Assembly (NCBI RefSeq): GCF_008642315.1
Contig: NZ_CP029192.1
Coordinates: 2,418,001 to 2,482,000, forward strand
Direction: 5' to 3'
Length of the DNA stretch: 64,000 nucleotides
Source: Streptomyces venezuelae
GTDB lineage: Bacteria; Actinomycetota; Actinomycetes; Streptomycetales; Streptomycetaceae
The notes beneath the pieces were generated by a model. It was not told the origin of the DNA, ran no database searches, and was given only the letters and a program-made list of their open reading frames with translations. This document shows positions 34,897 to 49,865 of this stretch, in pieces. How positions within the stretch are numbered: position 1 is the stretch's first letter; every line of letters starts with the position of its first letter. A program made the position numbers and the translations under genes.

Positions 34897-34965
34897 CAGC
34901 GCACGAACGGCCACGCCGTCCCGTCGGACCCAACCGTCCCATGGGGAGAACCCTCACGCGCGGGA

Positions 34966-35436
34966 TCAGCTGTTCTCCGCCTGGAACATCCAGTGGTGCT
35001 TCTCCAAGTCGGCCGTGATGCCGATGAAGATGTCCTGGCTGACCGGGTCGGCCTCGCCCGTCGCGTCGACGCGCTCACGCATCCGCGTGATCACCGCGCC
35101 GAGCGCGTCCACGAGCGTTCCGACCGCGTCCACGTCCTTGACCCAGCCCTCGGGGACCTTCCCGATGCCGCTGCTCTGGGACACGGTCGCCGCACGCCCG
35201 TCGGGCGAGACACCGAGCGTGGAGGCGCGCTCCGCGACGGTGTCCGAGTGCTGCCTGGCGGTGTCCACGACCTCGTCGAGCTGCAGGTGCACGGAGCGGA
35301 AGCGCGGGCCCACCACATTCCAATGGATCTGCTTGGCGACCAGCGACAGGTCGACCAGGTCCACGAGCGCGCCCTGCAGGGCCTCCGAGACCGCCTTGAG
35401 ATCCGCATCGGACAGCGGGCTCTTCACGACGTACAT
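34966..35436 (-). CDS. dpsB: Dps-family ferritin-like DNA-binding protein
   Basis: A 156-residue starvation/oxidative-stress protein forming dodecamers that store iron. ATG 35436 (MYVVKSPLSDADLK) follows GGAGGAG. Ferroxidase-site residues are visible (QIHWNVVGPRF; LQLDEVVDTARQHSDTVAER), and a C-terminal helix ends HHWMFQAENS. There is no long basic tail. Position beside clgR-cinA-pgsA corresponds to dpsB of S. coelicolor. A candidate promoter lies at 35463-35491. Confidence 0.93.
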   Translation of the reverse strand: MYVVKSPLSDADLKAVSEALQGALVDLVDLSLVAKQIHWNVVGPRFRSVHLQLDEVVDTARQHSDTVAERASTLGVSPDGRAATVSQSSGIGKVPEGWVKDVDAVGTLVDALGAVITRMRERVDATGEADPVSQDIFIGITADLEKHHWMFQAENS

Positions 35437-35462
35437 CTGTCTCCTCCAACACACGAGCGAAT

Positions 35463-35491
35463 GAGGTAAATCCCCACCAACCATGTCACAA
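35463..35491 (-). promoter_or_regulatory. Candidate promoter of dpsB
   Basis: On the minus strand TTGTGA (35486-35491), a 17-bp spacer and TACCTC (35463-35468) precede dpsB by about 26 nt. The -10 is weak. I see no perfect stress-sigma (GGGTA-type) -10. Confidence 0.4.
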
Positions 35492-35571
35492 AATAGCCAA
35501 ATAGGTCGATTCGCGACCGGCTGCCCTCAAACCATGCGGTAGAGGGCCCAGGCGGGCTTTCCTCAACAAAC

Positions 35572-35606
35572 GAAAGCCCCGACCGGGTACCCGGTCGGGG
35601 CTTCCA
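35572..35606 (-). terminator. Intrinsic terminator of clgR
   Basis: A long near-perfect palindrome (AAGCCCCGACCGG at 35574-35586 paired with its complement ending at 35603) has a 4-nt loop. On the minus strand it is followed by TTTCGTTTGTTG. It lies 36 nt after the clgR stop. Confidence 0.88.
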
Positions 35607-35641
35607 CACACTTCCCAGAGCTGCTCAGGAGCAGCGTCGCA

Positions 35642-36016
35642 TCACGCCGCGACGACGTCGACCGCCTCCGCGGGTGCCTTGATCGTGACCCGTTCCGGTG
35701 GCACGCCGGCCACGGACACGGAATTGAGCATCGAGCGAACCGGCGCACGCACCGGTTCCGGGACTGCTGCAGACTCAGCCAGCTCGGCGAGCGACAGTTC
35801 ATCGCTCACTTCACGCATGAGCTCGGACATCCGTACGTCAAGCGCGTCGCAGATCGCGGAAAGCAGCTCGGAGGAAGCCTCCTTCTGCCCCCGCTCCACC
35901 TCGGAGAGATAGCCGAGCGAGACTCGGGCGGACGAGGAGACTTCGCGCAGAGTACGGCCCTGGCGCTGGCGCTGCCGACGCAGCACGTCACCAAGCAGGC
36001 GACGGAGCAGAATCAT
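35642..36016 (-). CDS. clgR: ClgR, XRE-type activator of clp protease genes
   Basis: A 124-residue regulator from ATG 36016 ([20 protein letters not shown]). The HTH_XRE lies at residues about 8-65 ([30 protein letters not shown]). In Streptomyces and Corynebacterium, ClgR activates clpP/clpC and lon genes. The protein ends in Ala-Ala (DVVAA), matching the reported dependence of ClgR turnover by ClpP on a C-terminal AA. It is downstream of cinA, as in other actinobacteria, and ends at a strong terminator. Confidence 0.92.
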   Translation of the reverse strand: MILLRRLLGDVLRRQRQRQGRTLREVSSSARVSLGYLSEVERGQKEASSELLSAICDALDVRMSELMREVSDELSLAELAESAAVPEPVRAPVRSMLNSVSVAGVPPERVTIKAPAEAVDVVAA

Positions 36017-36125
36017 CGGTGGCTCCCTCCTCGGACCGCGTAGCCGCATCCTTCACGCCCCACCGTACCGCCTTGTGCGGCGGCCGTGCGGGGAGCGATG
36101 TCGTGTTCACTCAGGGCTGCAAACA

Positions 36126-36728
36126 TCAATTCCCCCCGTTCTGTTCCGTATCCTGTGCCCGCCCATTCCCGGAACGTTCTCCGGACAGCCGCTCACGGAG
36201 CAACGTGAGCACGCTCCGCACACTCTCCCTACGGATTTCCGAACGGTCACCGTTCAACCGCAGGGCGGCCACTTTCCCACGCGCTCCGCCATCGGCGTAA
36301 CCGCGCATGCTTTCGAAATCGGGTCCCGCCACCGCCACGAAGACGGTGCCGACCGGCTTCCCGTCCTGCGGTTCGGGCCCCGCGACGCCGGTGGTGGCGA
36401 TGCCCCAGTCCGCGCCGAGAACCCGGCGCACACCGTCCGCCATCTGCCGGGCGACCTCGGGATCCACGGCCCCGCGCTCCTCCAGCAGAGTGCCGTCGAC
36501 CCCGAGCACGTCCCGCTTCAGCTCCGTGGCGTACGCGGTGACCGACCCCCGGAAGACCTTCGAGGCCCCCGGCACCGACGTGATCTCGGCGGCCACCAGG
36601 CCTCCGGTCAGCGACTCGGCCACGGCAAGCGTCTCGCCGCGCGCGGCCAGCAGCCGCACCAGACCGGCGGCCGGAAGCTCCACGGCCGTCACCGGCGCCT
36701 CGTCGGCCGAGAGCCCGCGGGACGTCAC
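36126..36728 (-). CDS. cinA: CinA C-terminal domain protein (NMN deamidase type)
   Basis: A 200-residue protein containing only the CinA C-terminal (PncC, nicotinamide mononucleotide amidohydrolase) domain: ETLAVAESLTGGLVAAEITSVPGAS and WGIATTGVAGPEPQDGKPVGTVFVAVAG. The N-terminal molybdopterin-like CinA domain is absent, as is usual in actinobacteria. GTG 36728 overlaps the pgsA stop (GTGA), so it is coupled with pgsA. Role: pyridine nucleotide salvage. clgR follows after about 110 nt. Confidence 0.92.
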   Translation of the reverse strand: MTSRGLSADEAPVTAVELPAAGLVRLLAARGETLAVAESLTGGLVAAEITSVPGASKVFRGSVTAYATELKRDVLGVDGTLLEERGAVDPEVARQMADGVRRVLGADWGIATTGVAGPEPQDGKPVGTVFVAVAGPDFESMRGYADGGARGKVAALRLNGDRSEIRRESVRSVLTLLRERLSGERSGNGRAQDTEQNGGN

Positions 36729-37435
36729 TTCGCCGCCTCCCGAGCGGACTCCGCGGCAGCGGCCGCGGCCTCGGCCCGCGCCTCGGCCATGCCCTGCCTG
36801 CGGAGCACGACGGCCTGCTTCACATAGTCGAGCCCCGTCACCACGGTCAGCACGACGGCGACGGCCATCACCCAGAAGCGCAGGGTAGCGAGCGGCCCGG
36901 TCAGGGCGAGCACGTACATCCCGACCGCCGTGCCCTGCGCCAGCGTCTTCATCTTGCCGCCGCGACTGGCCGGAATGACGCCGTAGCGGATCACCCAGAA
37001 CCGCAGCAGCGTGATCCCCAGCTCGCGCCCGAGGATCACTCCGGTCACCCACCAGGGCAGATCGCCGAGCCAGGACAGACAGATCAGCGCCGCCCCCATG
37101 ATCGCCTTGTCGGCGATGGGGTCGGCGATCTTCCCGAAGTCCGTGACCAGGTTGTACGTGCGCGCCAGGTGACCGTCGAAGAGGTCGGTGATCATGGCGA
37201 CGGCGAAGGCGGCCCAGGCGAACGAGCGCCATGCCGGGTCGTACCCGCCGTTGCCGAGCAGCAGCATCACGAAGCCGGGCACGAGCAGCAGCCGCACCAT
37301 GGTCAGCAGGTTCGCGACGTTCCACAGGCTGGCCTGATTGACCGCCGCGGCGCCCAGCTTCCCGCCGCGCACCGGCTTGGCGCTCGACGCGCCCTGAGCG
37401 CCGGAGCCGCCCGCGGGTGCCGGGACTCCTGTCAT
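36725..37435 (-). CDS. pgsA: CDP-diacylglycerol-glycerol-3-phosphate 3-phosphatidyltransferase
   Basis: Makes phosphatidylglycerol phosphate in the membrane. 236 residues from ATG 37435 ([10 protein letters not shown]), overlapping the rimO stop. The CDP-alcohol phosphotransferase motif is complete (D84, D87-G88, A91-R92, G101, D105, D109 in [19 protein letters not shown]). Five to six TM segments are predicted by eye. The Gly/Ala-rich N-terminus and Ala/Glu-rich C-terminus are extra. The substrate could be another alcohol phosphate (PIP synthase-like), but PgsA is the syntenic assignment. Confidence 0.9.
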   Translation of the reverse strand: MTGVPAPAGGSGAQGASSAKPVRGGKLGAAAVNQASLWNVANLLTMVRLLLVPGFVMLLLGNGGYDPAWRSFAWAAFAVAMITDLFDGHLARTYNLVTDFGKIADPIADKAIMGAALICLSWLGDLPWWVTGVILGRELGITLLRFWVIRYGVIPASRGGKMKTLAQGTAVGMYVLALTGPLATLRFWVMAVAVVLTVVTGLDYVKQAVVLRRQGMAEARAEAAAAAAESAREAAK

Positions 37436-38904
37436 CTGCGGGCCTCCTCGAGACACTCGGCCACCAAGTCCACGCCCTCCGTGCCGACGACCTTTGCCAC
37501 GACCATACGGCCGACCTGCAAGGCATCCCCACCGATGGCGCCCGTCAAGCGGATCTGGCCGTCCGTCTCGGGGGCCTGGTGCGCGGCCCGGCCGAGCGGA
37601 CCCTCCTCCTCGTCGAGGGATTCGACGAGAACCTCGACGGTCTCGCCGAGCCGCTCGTCGGCGCGCTGCGAGGTGAGCTCCTCGGCGAGCCGGGAGATGT
37701 GGGCGAGCCGTGCGTCGACGACGTCCTGGTCGAGCTTGGCGTCGTACGTGGCCGCTTCGGTGCCCTCCTCGTCGGAGTATCCGAAAACGCCGATGGCATC
37801 CAGCCGCGCGCCCGTCAGGAAGCGCTCCAGCTCGGCGACGTCCGCCTCGGTCTCGCCGGGGAAGCCGACGATGAAGTTGGACCGGACGCCGGCCTGCGGC
37901 GCCTTGGACCGGATGGTGTCCAGGAGCTCCAGGAAGCGGTCGGTGTCGCCGAAGCGCCGCATGGCGCGCAGGACGCCGGGCGCGGAGTGCTGGAAGGACA
38001 GGTCGAAGTAGGGGGCGACCTTCTCCGTCGACGTGAGGACGTCGATGAGGCCGGGGCGCATCTCGGCGGGCTGCAGATAGCTGACGCGCACGCGCTCGAT
38101 GCCGTCGACGGCGGCGAGCTCGGGAAGCAGCGTCTCCAGGAGACGGATGTCGCCGAGGTCCTTGCCGTACGAGGTGTTGTTCTCGGAGACGAGCATGACC
38201 TCCTTGACGCCTTGCTCGGCGAGCCAGCGGGTCTCGCCGAGGACGTCGGAGGGGCGGCGCGAGATGAAGGAGCCGCGGAAGGACGGGATGGCGCAGAACG
38301 AGCAGCGCCGGTCGCAGCCGGAGGCCAGCTTCACGGAGGCGACGGGGTTGGTGCCGAGGCGGCGGCGCAGCGGGGCGCGCGGTCCCGATGCGGGCGCGAC
38401 ACCCTCGGGGAGGTCCGTGGGCGCCGCGGCGTCCGCGTGGCCCGGGAGCGCGACGTCCGCCTTGGCCAGCTGGCGCTCGGCAGGGCTGATCGGCAGCAGC
38501 TTGCGCCGGTCGCGCGGGGTGTGGGCCTCGACGCTGCCGCCGCTGAGGATCGTCTGCAGACGACCCGAGATGTCGGTGTAGTCGTCGAACCCGAGCACGC
38601 CGTCGGCCTCGGGCAGCGCCTCGGCGAGCTCCTTGCCGTACCGCTCGGCCATGCAGCCGACCGCGACGACGGCCTGGGTCTTGCCGTGACCCTTCAGGTC
38701 ATTGGCTTCGAGGAGGGCGTCGACGGAGTCCTTCTTGGCGGCTTCGACGAAGCCGCAGGTGTTGACGACGGCGACGTCCGCGTCCTCGGCATCCTCGACG
38801 AGCTGCCAGCCGTCCGCCTCCAAGCGGCCTGCGAGCTCCTCCGAGTCCACCTCGTTACGGGCGCAGCCAAGGGTGACAAGGGCGACAGTGCGGCGTTCGG
38901 GCAT
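37432..38904 (-). CDS. rimO: Ribosomal protein S12 methylthiotransferase
   Basis: Radical-SAM enzyme that methylthiolates Asp88 of ribosomal protein S12. 490 residues from ATG 38904 ([20 protein letters not shown]). N-terminal cluster cysteines are C14, C50 and C84; radical-SAM cysteines C197, C201 and C204 ([10 protein letters not shown]). A TRAM domain is at the C-terminus. An insertion of about 45 residues (around 135-182, Ala/Pro-rich) separates the domains. [11 protein letters not shown] distinguishes RimO from the MiaB at about 6 kb. It heads the coupled rimO-pgsA-cinA run. Confidence 0.96.
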   Translation of the reverse strand: MPERRTVALVTLGCARNEVDSEELAGRLEADGWQLVEDAEDADVAVVNTCGFVEAAKKDSVDALLEANDLKGHGKTQAVVAVGCMAERYGKELAEALPEADGVLGFDDYTDISGRLQTILSGGSVEAHTPRDRRKLLPISPAERQLAKADVALPGHADAAAPTDLPEGVAPASGPRAPLRRRLGTNPVASVKLASGCDRRCSFCAIPSFRGSFISRRPSDVLGETRWLAEQGVKEVMLVSENNTSYGKDLGDIRLLETLLPELAAVDGIERVRVSYLQPAEMRPGLIDVLTSTEKVAPYFDLSFQHSAPGVLRAMRRFGDTDRFLELLDTIRSKAPQAGVRSNFIVGFPGETEADVAELERFLTGARLDAIGVFGYSDEEGTEAATYDAKLDQDVVDARLAHISRLAEELTSQRADERLGETVEVLVESLDEEEGPLGRAAHQAPETDGQIRLTGAIGGDALQVGRMVVAKVVGTEGVDLVAECLEEARR

Positions 38905-39041
38905 GGTCTCAAGACTACTTCGTCCACGCCTCGGCCCCCGCCGCCAGGGTTACCCGGCGGTGGGCCGACGGCCGCCGTAGCGTCACCCTGACGTCACCAC
39001 GTCCCGCACGGAACCGCTGGTCAGCGGCGTACGGAGGGCGG

Positions 39042-39962
39042 TCAGCCGGCCTCGGGGTCGCCCTTCGTGTACGTGAGGCGCTCCACCTGGCCGGGCTCGA
39101 ATTCGTTCTCGACCTGCTTGCCGTTCACGTACAGCTCGATCGCGCCCGCGTCGCCCAGGACGAGGTCGACCTTCTGCTTGTCCTGGAAGGTCTTGTCCTG
39201 GCCCTGCTCGAGGACGCCGTCGAAGAGCGTGCGCCCGCTGTGGTCCTTGGCGGAGATCCAGCTGCGGCCGTCGGCGGCCTGAACCTTGACCGTGACCTTG
39301 TCGCGCGGGACTCCGGCGATGGCGCTGTCGGAGGGGTCGGGCTTGGGATCGGCGGGCTTGGAGGGCTTGGGCTTCTCGCTGGTCTTGGTGGGCGCCGCGG
39401 TGGCGCCTTCGGCGACGGACTTGGAGCCTTCGTCGCTGTCGTCGCCGCCGCCGAACGCGGTGAAGCCGACGAAGCCGATCACGGCGACGATCGCGGCGAC
39501 CATGGCCGCGGTCCAGTTCGGACGGCGCGGCTCGGAGCGGATGCGCTCGGCCTCGAAGAGGGGCGCCGCCGGCGTGGGCGCGGGCGGATGGCCGCCGTGG
39601 CCCTCGTCGTACTGGGCGACCAGCGGGGCCGGGTCGAGGCCGACGGCGCGGGCCAGCGTCCTGATGTGGCCGCGGGCGTACACATCGCCGCCGCAGCGCG
39701 AGAAGTCGTCCAATTCGATCGCGTGCACGATCGGGACGCGCACGCGCGTGGAGGTGCTCACTTCGTCGACGGTCAGGCCGGCGTCGATGCGGGCCTGCTG
39801 CAGGACGTGGCCGATCGAGGGCCGCTGCTCGGCCGGGCGGTCGTCCGCCGGGCGGTCGCCTGCCCGGCTCCCGTCTGCCGGACTCTCGTCCGTGACGCGG
39901 TCGGTGCGGTCGAGGCGGTCGTCCGAAGGTCGGTCTTCTTCAGGGGAGTTGCCGATGGACAC
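39042..39962 (-). CDS. RodZ-like membrane protein with HTH_25 and DUF4115 domains
   Basis: A 306-residue protein. GTG 39962 (VSIGNSPEEDRPSDD) has AAAGG seven bases before it, whereas ATG 40004 lacks a ribosome-binding site. A charged, Asp-rich N-terminus is followed by a Cro/RodZ-type HTH (residues 50-115, IGHVLQQARIDAGLTVDEVSTSTRVRV), a single TM near 155-175 (MVAAIVAVIGFVGFTAF), a Lys/Pro-rich linker and a C-terminal DUF4115 beta domain. Located between ftsK and rimO, as in related actinobacteria. Role in cell-shape or membrane-linked regulation is inferred. Confidence 0.88.
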   Translation of the reverse strand: MSIGNSPEEDRPSDDRLDRTDRVTDESPADGSRAGDRPADDRPAEQRPSIGHVLQQARIDAGLTVDEVSTSTRVRVPIVHAIELDDFSRCGGDVYARGHIRTLARAVGLDPAPLVAQYDEGHGGHPPAPTPAAPLFEAERIRSEPRRPNWTAAMVAAIVAVIGFVGFTAFGGGDDSDEGSKSVAEGATAAPTKTSEKPKPSKPADPKPDPSDSAIAGVPRDKVTVKVQAADGRSWISAKDHSGRTLFDGVLEQGQDKTFQDKQKVDLVLGDAGAIELYVNGKQVENEFEPGQVERLTYTKGDPEAG

Positions 39963-40040
39963 GGGGGCGCCTTTCGAGCGTGTAGCCACCTGCCGGAGGT
40001 TCATTTTAGGGGGGCCATGAAACGGTGGGGCAACCGGGCG

Positions 40041-40106
40041 GACGGACTTTGTACGCCATCAGAGACGGACTTTGTCAGCCATCAGAATGGCCGGACATCC
40101 TGATGG
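40041..40106. repeat. Adjacent 23-bp direct repeats plus inverted repeat between ftsK and the rodZ-like gene
   Basis: GACGGACTTTGTNNGCCATCAGA occurs twice head to tail (40041-40063 and 40064-40086, differing at two positions). The second copy's CCATCAG (40079-40085) pairs with CTGATGG (40100-40106). The 228-nt spacer 39963-40190 otherwise contains only the ftsK terminator-like hairpin. It could be an operator for the rodZ-like promoter. Confidence 0.65.
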
Positions 40107-40177
40107 TGGGACATCGTGCTCTTCTCTCCTCAACTTGACGTATGCCGAAGAGAAACGGTTGCCTGCCGTTCCCTTAC

Positions 40178-40196
40178 GGGTGAGCCTCGCTCACCC
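40178..40196 (-). terminator. Hairpin at the ftsK stop codon
   Basis: An 8-bp perfect stem GGGTGAGC/GCTCACCC (40178-40185 and 40189-40196) overlaps the ftsK TGA. No U tract; terminator role is likely but weak. Confidence 0.45.
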
Positions 40197-43007
40197 TTCT
40201 GGTTGAGCCTCCCCGCGGATCACCGCCAGCACGCCGTCCAGCTCATCAGGTTTCACAAGAACGTCACGTGCCTTCGAGCCCTCGCTTGGCCCCACGATGG
40301 AACGCGACTCCATGAGGTCCATGAGCCTGCCGGCCTTGGCGAAACCGACGCGCAGCTTGCGCTGCAGCATCGACGTGGACCCGAACTGGGTGGAAACGAC
40401 CAGCTCAGCGGCCTGGCACAGCAGATCGAGGTCGTCGCCGATATCCTCGTCGATCTCCTTCTTCTGCTTGGTGCCGACGGTGACGTCGTCGCGGAAGACC
40501 GGCGCCATCTGGTCCTTGCAGTGCCGCACCACGGCGTGGATCTCGTCCTCGGTGACGAAGGCGCCCTGCATACGGGTGGGCTTGTTCGCCCCCATCGGCA
40601 GGAACAGGCCGTCGCCCTTGCCGATGAGCTTCTCCGCGCCCGGCTGGTCGAGGATGACGCGGCTGTCGGCGAGCGAGGAGGTCGCGAACGCGAGCCTGGA
40701 GGGCACGTTCGCCTTGATCAGGCCGGTCACGACGTCCACGGACGGGCGCTGGGTGGCGAGCACCAGGTGGATGCCGGCGGCGCGCGCGAGCTGCGTGATG
40801 CGCACGATGGAGTCCTCGACGTCGCGCGGCGCGACCATCATCAGGTCGGCGAGCTCGTCGACGATCACGAGCAGATACGGGTAGGCCTTGAGCTCCCGCT
40901 CGCTGCCCTCGGGCGTCTTGAGCTTGCCCTCGCGCACGGCCTGGTTGAAGTCGTCGATGTGCCGGTAGCCGAACGCCGCGAGGTCGTCGTAGCGCAGGTC
41001 CATCTCGCGGACGACCCACTGGAGCGCCTCGGCGGCCCGCTTGGGGTTGGTGATGATCGGCGTGATCAGGTGCGGAATGCCCTCGTACGCGGTGAGCTCG
41101 ACGCGCTTGGGGTCCACCAGGACCATCCGTACGTCCTCGGGCGTCGCTCTTATCATGATCGACGTGATCAGGCAGTTGATGCAGGACGACTTGCCGGACC
41201 CGGTGGCTCCGGCCACCAGGATGTGCGGCATCTTCGCCATGTTGGCCATCACGTAGCCACCCTCGACGTCCTTGCCGAGCGCGACGAGCATGGGGTGGTC
41301 GTCCTCGGCCGCGTCGGCCAGGCGCAGCACGTCCCCCACGTTGACCATCTCGCGGTCGGTGTTCGGGATCTCGATGCCGACGGCGGACTTGCCGGGGATG
41401 GGGGAGATGATCCGGACGTCCGGGGACGCGACCGCGTACGCGATGTTCTTGGCCAGCGCCGTGATCTTCTCGACCTTCACGGCGGGGCCGAGCTCGATCT
41501 CGTAGCGCGTGACCGTCGGGCCGCGGGTGAAGCCGGTGACGGCGGCGTCGACCTTGAACTCGGTGAAGACGTTCGTCAGCGAGTTCACGACGGCGTCGTT
41601 GGCCGCGCTGCGGGTCTTGCCCGGGCCGCCGCGCTCCAGGAGGTCGAGCGAGGGCAGCGAGTAGGTGATGTCGCCGGAGAGCTGGAGCTGCTCGGCGCGC
41701 GGCGGCAGCTCGCGATGGGTCTCGGGCGTGGACTTGGTGAAGTCCGGGACGGCGCTGTCTGCGGCCGTCTGCGGCTTCTTCTTGAGCTTGCCGGGCACCG
41801 GGGCGTCCGTGGCGCGCGCGGTCGGTACGGGCGCCTTGCGCTCCTGCTCCTGCTGCCCGCTCTGCTCGTGCTGCCCGCTCCGTTCGAGCTGCCGGCTCTG
41901 TTCGCGCTCCTCACGCTCCCCGGAGACGCCCTGCGTCAGGTCGGCGACCAGCGGCGACGGGGGCATGCCGTGCATCACCGCGCCGTCCAGGGACGCGGCC
42001 GCGGCGGCCGCCACGTCCACGGCGTCCATGGGCCGGTCCATGTCCGGCTGTACGGGGGTGCGGCGCGGCCTGCGGCGCCTGGTGAGCGCCTCTTCCTCGG
42101 CGTGGTCGGGGTCGTACGCCTCGGGGGCGGCGGAGCGCCTGCGCGCGGGGCGTGCGGGCAGCGCCTCGCGCCACTGCTCGTCGTACCGCTCGTCGTCGTC
42201 CGTGAATTCGTAGGCCTCGGGTTCCGCCTGGACCACGCCGAGCTTCACGCCGAGCAGCCGCAGCCGCTGCGGGATGGCGTTGACGGGTGTCGCGGTGACG
42301 ACGAGCAGTCCGAAGACGGTGAGGAGCACCAGGAGCGGCACCGCGAGGATCTCGCCCATGGTGAAGGTCAGGGGTGTGGAGGCGCCCCAGCCGATCAGGC
42401 CGCCGGCGTCCCTTATCGCCTGCATGCCGTCGCTGCGGGCCGGCGAGCCGCAGGCCACGTGGACCTGGCCGAGGACGCCGATGACGAGGGCGGACAGGCC
42501 GATCACGATGCGGCCGTTCGCCTCGGGCTTCTCCGGGTGCCGGATGAGGCGTACGGCGATGGCGCCGACCAGCAGCGGCACCAGCAGGTCGAGGCGGCCG
42601 AACGCGCCGGTCACCAGAACCTCGACGAGGTCGCCGACCGGACCGCGCAGGTTCGACCAGGTGCCCGCGGCGACGATCAGCGAGATGCCGAGCAGCAGGA
42701 GCGCGAGGCCGTCCTTGCGGTGCGCCGGGTCGAGGCCCTTGGCGCCCCGTCCTATGCCGCGGAACATCGCCCCGACCCCGTGCGCCAGGCCGAGCCAGAC
42801 GGCGCGCACGAGCCGGTACAGGCCCCCGGTGGGGCTGGGCGCCGGCTTGGGTGCGGGCTTCTTGGCGACGACCTTCTTGGCCGGTGCCTTCTTCGCCGCG
42901 GCTTTCTTCGCGGGAGGTCTGGCGGCGGCCTTCTTCGCCGGAGCCTTCGTCGGCGCGGCCGCCTTCTTCGCGGGCGTCTTCTTGGCTGCGGACTGACGTG
43001 AGGCCAT
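40191..43007 (-). CDS. ftsK: DNA translocase FtsK
   Basis: A 938-residue chromosome-segregation motor acting at sporulation septa. ATG 43007 (MASRQSAAKKTPAKK). The first ~70 residues are Lys/Ala/Pro repeats (AAKKAPAKK) resembling histone H1 tails. An FtsK_4TM region at about 75-250 follows, then an acidic, Gln-rich linker. The motor has Walker A GATGSGKS near residues 600-606 and Walker B LLVIVDELADLMMV. The C-terminal gamma winged helix (LLCQAAELVVSTQFGSTSMLQRKL) should recognise polarity sequences. osaB lies upstream in the same direction. Confidence 0.97.
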   Translation of the reverse strand: MASRQSAAKKTPAKKAAAPTKAPAKKAAARPPAKKAAAKKAPAKKVVAKKPAPKPAPSPTGGLYRLVRAVWLGLAHGVGAMFRGIGRGAKGLDPAHRKDGLALLLLGISLIVAAGTWSNLRGPVGDLVEVLVTGAFGRLDLLVPLLVGAIAVRLIRHPEKPEANGRIVIGLSALVIGVLGQVHVACGSPARSDGMQAIRDAGGLIGWGASTPLTFTMGEILAVPLLVLLTVFGLLVVTATPVNAIPQRLRLLGVKLGVVQAEPEAYEFTDDDERYDEQWREALPARPARRRSAAPEAYDPDHAEEEALTRRRRPRRTPVQPDMDRPMDAVDVAAAAAASLDGAVMHGMPPSPLVADLTQGVSGEREEREQSRQLERSGQHEQSGQQEQERKAPVPTARATDAPVPGKLKKKPQTAADSAVPDFTKSTPETHRELPPRAEQLQLSGDITYSLPSLDLLERGGPGKTRSAANDAVVNSLTNVFTEFKVDAAVTGFTRGPTVTRYEIELGPAVKVEKITALAKNIAYAVASPDVRIISPIPGKSAVGIEIPNTDREMVNVGDVLRLADAAEDDHPMLVALGKDVEGGYVMANMAKMPHILVAGATGSGKSSCINCLITSIMIRATPEDVRMVLVDPKRVELTAYEGIPHLITPIITNPKRAAEALQWVVREMDLRYDDLAAFGYRHIDDFNQAVREGKLKTPEGSERELKAYPYLLVIVDELADLMMVAPRDVEDSIVRITQLARAAGIHLVLATQRPSVDVVTGLIKANVPSRLAFATSSLADSRVILDQPGAEKLIGKGDGLFLPMGANKPTRMQGAFVTEDEIHAVVRHCKDQMAPVFRDDVTVGTKQKKEIDEDIGDDLDLLCQAAELVVSTQFGSTSMLQRKLRVGFAKAGRLMDLMESRSIVGPSEGSKARDVLVKPDELDGVLAVIRGEAQPEG

Positions 43008-43117
43008 GGGTGTGAGGTTACCGGTGCGGGCCACCGTGGACACGTGTGCCCACTGCTTCACCCGTTCGTGTCGCCCCTGTGGAGGCCTGGAACTGACGGT
43101 GGTTCACCGGATGCCGA

Positions 43118-43151
43118 CGGCACGAAACCTCGTCAGTGAGGCTTCGTGCCG
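43118..43151 (-). terminator. Terminator hairpin after osaB
   Basis: A 9-bp outer stem (CGGCACGAA/TTCGTGCCG, 43118-43126 and 43143-43151) and a 4-bp inner stem separated by one mismatch begin just after the osaB stop, on the side of ftsK. Confidence 0.7.
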
Positions 43152-43153
43152 CG

Positions 43154-43837
43154 TCAGTTCTGCGAGGGCACCGAAGGGGCGCCGGTGCCGGTGCCCGGCT
43201 CCAGGGCGTCAAGGGCCCGCCGCAGACCGGTGAGTTTGCGTTCGAGATGGGCGGCCGTGGCCACAGCCGCCGCGTCCGCCGACTCGTCGTCCAGCTGTTT
43301 GGACAGCGCCTCGGCCTGCTCCTCGACCGCGGCGAGCCGCGCCGACAGCTCGGCGAGCAGCCCCGCGGGCTCCTTCGCGTCACCGACCGCCGCTTTGCCG
43401 CCGCCCTCCAGCTGGAGGCGCAGCAGAGCCGCCTGCTCCCGCAGTTGGCAGTTCTTCATGTACAGCTCGACGAACACCGAGACCTTCGCGCGCAGCACCC
43501 ACGGGTCGAACGGCTTGGAGATGTAGTCCACAGCCCCCGCGGCGTACCCACGGAAGGTGTGGTGCGGTCCGTGGTTGATGGCGGTGAGGAAGATGATCGG
43601 GATGTCCCGCGTCCGCTCCCGCCGCTTGATGTGCGCCGCGGTTTCGAAACCGTCCATTCCCGGCATCTGGACGTCCAGCAGAATGACCGCGAAGTCGTCC
43701 GTGAGTAGTGCTTTGAGCGCTTCCTCCCCGGACGATGCCCGCACCAGCGTCTGATCGAGCGCAGAGAGGATCGCCTCCAGCGCCAGCAGATTCTCCGGCC
43801 GGTCATCGACCAGGAGGATCTTGGCCTTCTGCACCAT
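43154..43837 (-). CDS. osaB: Response regulator OsaB (REC plus coiled coil)
   Basis: A 227-residue cytosolic response regulator from ATG 43837 (MVQKAKILLVDDRPENLL). The receiver domain has acidic D11/D12, phospho-acceptor D55 (VILLDVQMPGMDG), T (FLTAIN) and K (YISKPFD). The C-terminal ~90 residues are heptad-like (LREQAALLRLQLEGGG; LSARLAAVEEQAEALSKQLDDE), with no DNA-binding domain. In S. coelicolor, OsaB next to the hybrid kinase OsaA is required for osmoadaptation and development under osmotic stress. The 244-nt gap from osaA may hold its own promoter. Output is probably protein-protein. Confidence 0.9.
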   Translation of the reverse strand: MVQKAKILLVDDRPENLLALEAILSALDQTLVRASSGEEALKALLTDDFAVILLDVQMPGMDGFETAAHIKRRERTRDIPIIFLTAINHGPHHTFRGYAAGAVDYISKPFDPWVLRAKVSVFVELYMKNCQLREQAALLRLQLEGGGKAAVGDAKEPAGLLAELSARLAAVEEQAEALSKQLDDESADAAAVATAAHLERKLTGLRRALDALEPGTGTGAPSVPSQN

Positions 43838-44081
43838 GGCCCGCCCTCCTCGCCCCGGCGAAACACCGGGCGCCGCCCCAGGGGACGACTCCCTTGCGCC
43901 GCCCGTCCTTGTGCCGGTCATGGTAGCCGCACCCCGCCTGTCGCCACACCCTGTCACCGCGATGTCACTGTGCACGTAGCAGAAACGCGGTGGGAGACCA
44001 GAAGGTTCCCCGAATACCGCGGTTCTACACGGCCTCGGCCACACTCTGTCAGCAACTCCGTGTGACGAAGCCGTTTCTCGG

Positions 44082-49589
<5,508 letters not shown>

Positions 49590-49865
49590 TGTGTCCCTCC
49601 CGCAAGGGTCGACCGGTACTGCTCGGGTTGTTCTGACCTGTCTCCATGAAGCTTGCCCAGTGTTTCACCATGGCCGAACCAGGCCATAACAGTTCGGCAG
49701 CTTCGCACACCGTCCGCACACCCTCCGGGCGGAAACACTGACGACCGGCATCAGCATGGACGGCGAAGGTAAGTAACCTTGCATCCGGCTGTCCAACCAC
49801 CCCGGTCCTGCCCGGCCTGGGCGGTGGTACACGAAACAAGCGGGCATCGGAGGGGCGGCCGCACC

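Noticed and set aside
34729..34914. 61-codon minus frame with RGVC repeats
   Set aside because: Encoded by the 24-bp repeats; appears only because of repeat periodicity and lacks a ribosome-binding site.
40116..43001. 961-codon plus-strand frame opposite ftsK
   Set aside because: Antisense artefact of GC-rich codon bias; ftsK motifs are on the minus strand.
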